From contig CAZGDV010000002.1 in the NCBI GenBank assembly GCA_964524995.1, positions 1-64,000 on the forward strand: DNA of 64,000 bases. Direction: 5' to 3'. The translations under genes and the position numbers were made by a program. Origin of the DNA: CAZGDV01 sp964524995. GTDB lineage: Bacteria > Chloroflexota > Dehalococcoidia > SZUA-161. Below the pieces are notes generated by a model. That model was given only the letters and a program-made list of their open reading frames with translations. It did no database searches and was not told the DNA's origin. Shown piece by piece: positions 58,701 to 64,000 of this stretch. Position 1 is the first letter of the stretch. The number at the start of each line of letters is the position of its first letter.

Positions 58701-60305
58701 ATGCCAGCCCTATCTACTCGTGACGCCGGTGGCCCAACCAGCCTCCCCAGGCGACAAGCGAACATCGCCCTGATCGGGGCCGTGGTCGCCCTGTTCCTCG
58801 GCTCGCTCGATCAGACCATCATCGGCACCGCCATGCCGAAGATAGGCCTGGAACTCGGGGGCTTCACGGAATATACCCTGATCACGACGGTCTACATAAT
58901 CACATCGACTATTGTAGCCCCGATCACGGGCAGGTTGTCCGACATCTTCGGACGCAAGCGCTTCTACATTCTGGGGCTGGCCGTTTTCGTGATCGGCTCG
59001 CTCCTCTGCGGCGTCAGCCAGAACATCGCGCAGCTCGTCGCCTTCAGGGGCATCCAGGGGGCAGGGGCGGGGGTGCTCCTCGCCAACGCCTTCATCTACA
59101 TCGGCGACCTGTTCCCGCCGGCCGAGCGCGGCAAGTACCAGGGTCTGACCGCCGGCGTCTTCGGCATAGCCGCCGTGATGGGCCCAATGCTCGGCGGCTT
59201 CATCACGGACAGTCTCGGCTGGAGGTGGGTATTCCTCGTCAACGTCCCCGTCGGCCTGATCCTGATCGGCCTGTTCGCCCTCTTCCTGCCCAGGCTCCGG
59301 CCCGCCAGCGAAGACCAGGGAATCGACTACCTCGGTATCGGTGCTCTGGTGCTGGCCACAGTCCCCTTGATGCTCGCGCTTTCGTGGGCCGGAGTGGAGT
59401 ATCCCTGGGTCTCCGCCCCCATAATCGCTATGCTTGTCTGTTCCGCCACCACGGCCGCGGCCTTCGTCCTCATAGAACGCCGAGCCACGGCCCCCATCAT
59501 TCCGCTCTGGGTATTCGGAAACCGTATTGTAACCCTGTCGCTGATAATCGTGGCGCTGACCGGGGTGGTGATGTACGGGGGCATCGTCTACCTGCCGCTC
59601 TACTTCCAGGGAGTGTTCGGGATGTCGCCCACCACGAGCGGGGGCTTCCTTACGCCGCTCCTGGTCGCCGTGGTCGTCGGCAGTCTGGTCTCGGGACAGG
59701 TCCTTTCTCGCGCCGGGGGCCACTACCGGCTACAGGGAGCGGCCGGGCTCACCATCATGGCAATCGCGGTGGCACTCATCGCGACCATGTCCGTCAACAC
59801 AGGCAGCGCCACCGCCGTGGCATACACGGCGCTCATCGGGCTCGGCCTCGGCATCATCTACCCGCTATACACGATCGCTGTCCAGAACGCCGTGCCCTAC
59901 TCGGTAATGGGCGTCACAACGTCGTCGGCCACGTTCTTCAGGGCGCTTGGCGGCGTGCTGGGCTTGGCCATCGCCGGCTCTCTCGTGAACAACCGGTTCG
60001 CGCCCGACTTCCTGGGCAGGCTGGCGCCGGATGTCGCGGCACCCATCTCCCCCGAGCCCCTGAACACCCTGGCGTACAACCCGGAGGCGCTGGTGAGCCC
60101 CGAGAAACAGGCGGAGTTGCTGGAGCTGTACGAGGCAACCGGGCCGCAGGGCCTCCGCCTCTACGACCAGATGTTCCAGTCGCTCAAGCTGGCGTTGGAC
60201 TCCACCCTGACGGAGATCTTCGTCATCGGGGTCGGTATTGTGGCAGCGGCCTGGATAGCGAACTGGTTCATCGCCGAAGTGCCGCTGAGACGGCACCACG
60301 AGTAG
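58701..60305 (+). CDS. DHA2-family MFS exporter (14 TM, copy 2)
   Basis: 534 aa paralogue of the 52189 exporter, nearly collinear (LGSLDQTIIGTAMPKIGLEL, GRLSDIFGRKR, GIAAVMGPMLGGFITD, SRAGGHYRLQGAAGL), with the same C-terminal layout. The start at 58701 is chosen by comparison with copy 1; TATCAT at 58687-58692 is so close that translation may be leaderless. The open frame upstream runs through repeat DNA and is rejected. Confidence 0.9.
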   Translation: MPALSTRDAGGPTSLPRRQANIALIGAVVALFLGSLDQTIIGTAMPKIGLELGGFTEYTLITTVYIITSTIVAPITGRLSDIFGRKRFYILGLAVFVIGSLLCGVSQNIAQLVAFRGIQGAGAGVLLANAFIYIGDLFPPAERGKYQGLTAGVFGIAAVMGPMLGGFITDSLGWRWVFLVNVPVGLILIGLFALFLPRLRPASEDQGIDYLGIGALVLATVPLMLALSWAGVEYPWVSAPIIAMLVCSATTAAAFVLIERRATAPIIPLWVFGNRIVTLSLIIVALTGVVMYGGIVYLPLYFQGVFGMSPTTSGGFLTPLLVAVVVGSLVSGQVLSRAGGHYRLQGAAGLTIMAIAVALIATMSVNTGSATAVAYTALIGLGLGIIYPLYTIAVQNAVPYSVMGVTTSSATFFRALGGVLGLAIAGSLVNNRFAPDFLGRLAPDVAAPISPEPLNTLAYNPEALVSPEKQAELLELYEATGPQGLRLYDQMFQSLKLALDSTLTEIFVIGVGIVAAAWIANWFIAEVPLRRHHE

Positions 60306-60317
60306 TCCACAGACCCC

Positions 60318-60345
60318 TTGACAAACCAGAATCCTGGTATATAAT
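60318..60345 (+). promoter_or_regulatory. Strong promoter of the membrane-protein/wHTH operon
   Basis: TTGACA (60318-60323), 16 bp, TATAAT (60340-60345). The predicted start is near 60352, directly before the ACTTTG repeats. Confidence 0.8.
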
Positions 60346-60356
60346 CGAAGCAGGTA

Positions 60357-60379
60357 ACTTTGCACTACAAAGTACTTTG
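60357..60379 (+). promoter_or_regulatory. ACTTTG inverted/direct repeat operator
   Basis: ACTTTG (60357-60362), CACTA, CAAAGT (60368-60373), then ACTTTG again (60374-60379). It sits just after the predicted transcription start, an ideal repressor position. The winged-helix protein at 61787 in the same operon is the likely binder. Confidence 0.65.
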
Positions 60380-60408
60380 CACAATTCCCAGCTGCAAGGA
60401 GGTGCAGC

Positions 60409-60999
60409 ATGAGCCAGAGCTTAGACCTGAAAGAGATAGAGCGCAAGGCCTGGAAGTCCTACTACGAGGACGGCATGTGGGACACGTTCATGGGGCTGCT
60501 AATGATAGCGATGGGCGTCGATCTGCTCACGCAGGAGGGCCCCGCCTTCTACGCCCTGATCGGCGTCGCCGCACTCAGCCCGGCCCTCATCAAGTGGTTC
60601 ATCACCATGCCCAGGCTGGGTTGGGTCAAGTTTGGCCCTATGAGGCGGACCAGGGACAAGCTGATGAAGGCCGTCCTCGCGTTCTCGATACTGATTGGAA
60701 TCGGCGGCTTCGTGGCGTACACGGTCGGCGCGGAGCCTCCGAGCGGTGTGTTCCCGGCCATCGCGGCTGTCGTGATCTTCGCCGTGTTCGCGTCGATGGC
60801 ATACCTGAAAGAGTTCCCTCGCCTCTACGGGTACGCCGTGGCGTACTCGCTTTCGATAGGGCTGGCGCTCACCATGGAGGACTTCGTGCCAATGGTGCTG
60901 TTCTTCGTATTCGGCGGGACAGGCCTGGTCATCGGGCTGGCGCTGATAGCCCGCTTCGTCCGGAGGTATCCAGTGATCAGAACGGAAGGTGCAGGGTAG
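60409..60999 (+). CDS. Hypothetical membrane protein, paralogue 1
   Basis: 196 aa. A short conserved N-terminus (SLDLKEIERKAWKSYYEDGMWDTFMG) is followed by four to five membrane helices and a basic loop PRLGWVKFGPMRRTR. It shares this order with the next gene (IDLKQIERRAWTMYFDDGLWEIFLG; PRVGLAKFGPARRAK), showing tandem duplication. AAGGAGG with 6 nt spacing precedes the ATG. Function unknown; co-expressed with a winged-helix regulator. Confidence 0.75.
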   Translation: MSQSLDLKEIERKAWKSYYEDGMWDTFMGLLMIAMGVDLLTQEGPAFYALIGVAALSPALIKWFITMPRLGWVKFGPMRRTRDKLMKAVLAFSILIGIGGFVAYTVGAEPPSGVFPAIAAVVIFAVFASMAYLKEFPRLYGYAVAYSLSIGLALTMEDFVPMVLFFVFGGTGLVIGLALIARFVRRYPVIRTEGAG

Positions 61000-61000
61000 G

Positions 61001-61075
61001 ATGGGAGCATCTGCCCCCATGCCGTACAACGCGAGTGCGGTTTGGTGCCGCCTGCGCGGAGCGGATGCTCCGCGC
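61001..61075. repeat. Paired-hairpin element, copy 1
   Basis: Hairpin 1: ATGGGAGCATCTGCCCCCAT (61001-61020). Hairpin 2: GCGCGGAGC (61054-61062)/GCTCCGCGC (61067-61075). A related element follows the paralogous gene at 61703. Confidence 0.65.
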
Positions 61076-61096
61076 CCACCCAAGGGGGAGTGAGCC

Positions 61097-61690
61097 ATGA
61101 CGACTCAGATCGATCTGAAGCAGATAGAGCGCAGGGCCTGGACCATGTATTTCGATGACGGGCTGTGGGAGATCTTCCTCGGGGTCCTGCTGATCGGAAT
61201 GGGGGTTCGAACAGTCACGGACAACGTGTGGTTCACGTTCCTCGCGCTTTCCTCCGTACTGGTGTGGCCTTTGGGAAAGAGGCTGGTCACGATTCCGCGC
61301 GTGGGCCTCGCCAAGTTCGGCCCGGCCCGCAGGGCCAAGCAGTTCAAGATAACGGTGATCATAGTTGTCGCTGTCCTGGCGACGTTTGCGCTGTGGATCT
61401 ACGCCGCCAACTCGGGTGTCAACCTTCCCGACGCCGCTTCCGCGGCCGTCGTCGGTGGATTCATTACGTTCATCTTCTGGCTGCTGGCATACTTCCTCGA
61501 TTTCCGCCGCCTCTACCTCTACGCGCCTCTCTTTGCCTCGACGCTTGCCCTTTCGGAGGTGTTCGAAGACCCCATACCGGGGTACGCGGCGCTGGGTGCC
61601 GGGGGCCTGATCCTGCTGATCGGCGCGTTGTACCTCCTGCGGTTCATGCGCCGGTACCCGAAGCCTTCGCTGGAGGAATCGGATGCCTGA
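61097..61690 (+). CDS. Hypothetical membrane protein, paralogue 2
   Basis: 197 aa; same architecture as the preceding gene (see its entry): N-terminal ER/W-rich helix, then four to five hydrophobic segments and a short basic end (RFMRRYPKP, compare RFVRRYPVI). GGGGGAG lies upstream of the ATG. The two proteins may form a heteromer. The gene is followed by copy 2 of the paired-hairpin element. Confidence 0.75.
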   Translation: MTTQIDLKQIERRAWTMYFDDGLWEIFLGVLLIGMGVRTVTDNVWFTFLALSSVLVWPLGKRLVTIPRVGLAKFGPARRAKQFKITVIIVVAVLATFALWIYAANSGVNLPDAASAAVVGGFITFIFWLLAYFLDFRRLYLYAPLFASTLALSEVFEDPIPGYAALGAGGLILLIGALYLLRFMRRYPKPSLEESDA

Positions 61691-61702
61691 CCCGGGTAGA
61701 GT

Positions 61703-61763
61703 GGGAGCATCTGCTCCCGCACAACATCATAGAGCCCCTGCAGCAGAGCGGATGCTCCGCTGC
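61703..61763. repeat. Paired-hairpin element, copy 2
   Basis: GGGAGCA (61703-61709)/TGCTCCC (61712-61718) is followed by AGAGCGGATGCTCCGCT (about 61745-61761). Same two motifs, same order and similar spacing as copy 1, so it probably duplicated with the membrane-protein gene or belongs to a dispersed element. Confidence 0.6.
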
Positions 61764-61786
61764 TACCCGAAGGAGGCTGGTCTCCG

Positions 61787-62113
61787 GTGACCCATGAAAC
61801 GCCCTCTGAGGGCTTGCAGCCCATATCCGAGATCGACCGCGTCATTCACGAGCCGGCGAGGCTGATGATCCTGGCCCATCTGTACGTGGTTGACAGCGCA
61901 GATTTCCTCTTCCTCATGCGCCAGACCGGCCTCACCTTCGGCAACCTTTCGTCCCACATGAGCAAGCTGGAGGCCGCGGGGTACGTGCACGTCGCGAAGG
62001 GATTCGCCGGGAGGAAGCCGCGCACCATGCTCAGGCTCACCGGCAAGGGACGCGAGGCCTTCAAGTCCTACCGCCAGAGCATGAAACAGGTCCTGGACGG
62101 CCTGCCAGACTGA
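61787..62113 (+). CDS. Winged-helix transcription regulator (HTH_34-type)
   Basis: 108 aa, GTG start with AAGGAGG upstream. The single winged helix (IDRVIHEPARLMILAHLYVVDSADF, LSSHMSKLEAAGYVHVAKGF, RTMLRLTGKGREAF) matches the small MarR/ArsR-like wHTH group that lacks an effector domain. It is the third gene of an operon with the two membrane paralogues; autoregulation through the ACTTTG repeats is inferred. The last base of its TGA begins repeat locus K. Confidence 0.85.
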   Translation: MTHETPSEGLQPISEIDRVIHEPARLMILAHLYVVDSADFLFLMRQTGLTFGNLSSHMSKLEAAGYVHVAKGFAGRKPRTMLRLTGKGREAFKSYRQSMKQVLDGLPD

Positions 62114-62160
62114 CGCTTGGGCATTCCACCATTCAGATGTCTGGATGGCCGCATTCAGGC
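62113..62160. repeat. 8-bp-phased degenerate repeat array, locus K
   Basis: acgcttgg, gcattcca, ccattcag, atgtctgg, atggccgc, attcaggc. It starts at the last base of the regulator's TGA stop, as locus H does with its upstream gene. Confidence 0.7.
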
Positions 62161-62161
62161 C

Positions 62162-62190
62162 TTGAGTTCCAGCGCCGTTTGCGGTATCAT
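62162..62190 (+). promoter_or_regulatory. Putative promoter of the PLP deaminase gene
   Basis: TTGAGT (62162-62167), 17 bp, TATCAT (62185-62190), about 47 nt before the ATG at 62237. Confidence 0.5.
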
Positions 62191-62236
62191 TCCACCCCCC
62201 AGGCGACCTCCATGACAGGCCGCCAAGGAAGCCGGA

Positions 62237-63337
62237 ATGATACCACTCTTCCAGCAGTACCCGCTGCTCAGCGAGAAGCTGCCCTACACGCCTTTGGCCG
62301 ACTTGCCCACGCCTGTGGAGCAGCTGGAGCGCACCGGTAGAGAGATCGGGCTGGACTCGCTGTACATCAAGAGGGACGACCTCAGTGGCAGGCTGTACGG
62401 CGGGAACAAGGTACGCAAGCTGGAGTTCCTCCTGGGAGAAGCCCTGCGCTCCGGCGCGAGAGAGGTCCTGACGTTCGGATTCGCGGGCTCCAACCACGCG
62501 CTGGCTACGGCGATCTACGCCAGAGAGCTGGGACTGAAGAGCATCTCCATGCTGATGCCCCAGCCCAACGCCCGCTATGTGAGGCGTAACCTCCTCATGA
62601 GCTACGAATGCGGGGCCGAGCTTCACCACGGTCGGAGCATCCCAATCCTGGCGTGCGCGACGTTCTATCAACAGCTCCGGCACCGTCTGATACGCGGCAG
62701 CTTCCCCGTTATGGTTCCCGCCGGTGGTTCGTCAACCCCGGGCGCTACCGGCTTCGTCAACGCCGCTCTGGAGCTGCGGGACCAGATCATTGGCGGCCAG
62801 ATGCCCGAACCCCATGTCGTCTATTTAGCGCTCGGCACGTCGGGGACCGCCTCCGGCCTGATGCTGGGGCTGAAGGCCGCAGGACTGCAGAGCCGCGTCG
62901 TCTGCGTCGCCGTAGCGCCGGAGAGGTTCGCCAACGCCTCGAGGACGGCCGGGCTGCACAACAAGATCGCCAGCTATCTCCATTCCCTCGATCCATCGTT
63001 CCCCGAGCACAACATGGGCGCAGAAGAAGTTGACATAAGACACGGCTTCTTCGGTAAGGGCTACGCCCACTTCACCCAGCAGGGGATGGAGGCCGTCAAC
63101 CTGGTCAAGGAGACCGACGGTATCAAGCTGGAGGGGACGTACACAGGCAAGGCGTTCGCCTGCCTGATCGACGACGCCAGGAAGGGCCAACTGAAGGGCA
63201 AGACAGTGCTGTTCTGGAACACCCACAACTCAAGGGAGTTCCCGGACGCCGTGGACTCGATCGACTACCGCCGCCTGCCCCGGCCTTTCCACAGGTACTT
63301 CGAGCAGGACGTTCAGCCTCTGGACAGGGAACAGTGA
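62237..63337 (+). CDS. PLP-dependent D-cysteine desulfhydrase/ACC deaminase family protein
   Basis: 366 aa, fold-type II PLP enzyme. YIKRDDLSGRLYGGNKVRKLEFLLGEAL contains the Schiff-base lysine in GGNK, and later blocks (FAGSNHALATAIYA; ALGTSGTASGLMLG for phosphate binding) match the ACC deaminase/D-cysteine desulfhydrase family. D-cysteine desulfhydrase is more probable in an anaerobe, but the residues that separate the two activities cannot be judged here. It is slightly longer than typical (330-340 aa). Confidence 0.85.
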   Translation: MIPLFQQYPLLSEKLPYTPLADLPTPVEQLERTGREIGLDSLYIKRDDLSGRLYGGNKVRKLEFLLGEALRSGAREVLTFGFAGSNHALATAIYARELGLKSISMLMPQPNARYVRRNLLMSYECGAELHHGRSIPILACATFYQQLRHRLIRGSFPVMVPAGGSSTPGATGFVNAALELRDQIIGGQMPEPHVVYLALGTSGTASGLMLGLKAAGLQSRVVCVAVAPERFANASRTAGLHNKIASYLHSLDPSFPEHNMGAEEVDIRHGFFGKGYAHFTQQGMEAVNLVKETDGIKLEGTYTGKAFACLIDDARKGQLKGKTVLFWNTHNSREFPDAVDSIDYRRLPRPFHRYFEQDVQPLDREQ

Positions 63338-63346
63338 ACCAGCGGG

Positions 63347-63402
63347 GCTGCCCGCTGTCCGGCCCCTCAGATGTTCAGATGTCTGGCTGTCCAGATGCTC
63401 AG
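63347..63402. repeat. 8-bp-phased degenerate repeat array, locus L
   Basis: gctgcccg, ctgtccgg, cccctcag, atgttcag, atgtctgg, ctgtccag, atgctcag. It lies between convergent genes. As in locus J, the TCA of a ctcag unit (63399-63401) is the stop codon of the minus-strand gene. Confidence 0.8.
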
Positions 63403-64000
63403 ACGGGGCAGCCGTGCTCCGTTCGCGCTATGATCTCGTCCTGGACGCGCCTCGTCAGGTCGCAGAAGTAGGCCGAGTAGCCAGCCACCCGCACCATCAG
63501 CGCCGGGTAGTTGTCCGGGTGCGCTTGCGCGTCCAGCAGCGTCTCCCTGTCCACGACGTTGACCTGCAGGTGCATCCCGCCCATGTCGAAATAGGTACGC
63601 ACCAGCGAGGTCAGCACGTGCGTCCCGTTGTCGCCGCGCAGGTTCTGCGGGTGGAACTTGAGGTTGACCGCTACGCCGTTCGTGGCCAGCGAGTAATCGA
63701 CCTTGGCAACGGACTTGAGGGCTGCCGTGGGGCCCTTCCTGTCCCAGCCATCGCTGGGTGAGATGCCGTTGGCGAAGGTCTCCATCGCCCTCCGGCCGCT
63801 CGGCAGCGCCCCGCAGAACTGGCCGAAGGCCTTGTGACAGGTCATGCTCAGGTGACCGGGCAGGTACGCGCCGCCGCGCGAGTTTGGATGCTTCGCCACC
63901 TCCCGGCAGTAGATGCCCGACACTATCCTCGCGTATTTGTCGGCGAGGTCGTGGTCGTTGCCGTACTTCGCCACCTTCAGAATCTCTTCGTGCAGGGCCT
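63399..64000 (-). CDS. Glycyl-radical enzyme (pyruvate formate-lyase family), C-terminal part
   Basis: Partial: the frame continues past the window edge. The C-terminal 200 residues contain the glycyl-radical motif VRVAGYSAYFCDL, with GMHLQVNVVDRETLLDAQAHPDNYP ahead of it, both typical of the family. Homologues include PFL, glycerol/propanediol dehydratase, choline lyase and hydroxyproline dehydratase; the active-site region needed to tell them apart is outside the window. It requires a radical-SAM activase, not present here, and an anaerobic cytoplasm. Confidence 0.9.
   Translation of the reverse strand, partial: ALHEEILKVAKYGNDHDLADKYARIVSGIYCREVAKHPNSRGGAYLPGHLSMTCHKAFGQFCGALPSGRRAMETFANGISPSDGWDRKGPTAALKSVAKVDYSLATNGVAVNLKFHPQNLRGDNGTHVLTSLVRTYFDMGGMHLQVNVVDRETLLDAQAHPDNYPALMVRVAGYSAYFCDLTRRVQDEIIARTEHGCPV

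Noticed and set aside
1..64000. Avoidance of GCCGGC as a mark of long residence of the restriction system
   Set aside because: The site is visible many times (for example 3040, 4583, 10512), so no obvious depletion; an exact count was not made.
1..64000. CRISPR arrays, tRNA, rRNA, insertion sequences
   Set aside because: No regularly spaced long repeats, cloverleaf sequences, rRNA segments or transposase ORFs were recognised. The 8-bp arrays have no spacers.

Overview
The window looks like the chromosome of an anaerobic, monoderm-type bacterium with a GC-rich genome, most likely an uncultured Chloroflexota (Dehalococcoidia-like) lineage. This is an inference from gene content: a UPF0182 giant membrane protein, a FakA/YloV-RecG-ArgS housekeeping block, a CODH-like Ni/Fe-S protein, a glycyl-radical enzyme, frequent TTG/GTG starts and no outer-membrane genes. 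No rRNA, tRNA or CRISPR array was recognised.

Layout. 0-2.8 kb: small proteins, two zinc-ribbon proteins, and a ParA ATPase overlapping a small ribbon-helix-helix partner. 2.9-12.5 kb: arginine biosynthesis (argJ, then argB-UPF0182-argD-argG-argH-rpe). 12.5-21.6 kb: rpmB, fakA-like, recG, argS, gamma-carbonic anhydrase, trpS and an inositol-phosphatase-like gene. 22-27.6 kb: a minus-strand redox operon (Cys-rich protein, CQLGCF peptide, NapH-like membrane ferredoxin, soluble ferredoxin, CooS-like protein), with a Crp/Fnr regulator nearby and a TGA-N6-TCA palindrome upstream. 27.9-33.2 kb: TrkAH potassium uptake, a thioesterase and two bile-acid-symporter-family carriers. 33.4-47.6 kb: a defence and toxin-antitoxin zone (hicBA; ImmA/IrrE-DUF4411; NgoMIV-type restriction-modification; YgjP-type peptidase; HTH-HipT kinase with a HipS-HIRAN partner), interrupted by a TetR-ABC exporter operon and two lipoprotein genes. 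47.8-64 kb: membrane proteases, an AttH-like lipocalin, an SDR, two paralogous DHA2 drug exporters flanking DUF169/PIG-L/Kef/nitronate monooxygenase genes, a duplicated membrane protein with a winged-helix regulator, a PLP deaminase, and the 3' end of a glycyl-radical enzyme.

Two things stand out. First, a family of intergenic arrays built on a degenerate 8-bp register (unit like ATGTCTGG / CTGTCCAG) occurs at 12 places, always between genes. One copy lies directly upstream of the ParA/RHH pair, so a partition-like or chromosome-organising role is a testable idea. Second, the CODH-like protein has lost the cysteine expected at the Cys295 position of the C-cluster and has a rearranged D-cluster motif. 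It sits with the ferredoxin type that usually accompanies hybrid-cluster protein genes, so it is probably not an ordinary CO dehydrogenase.
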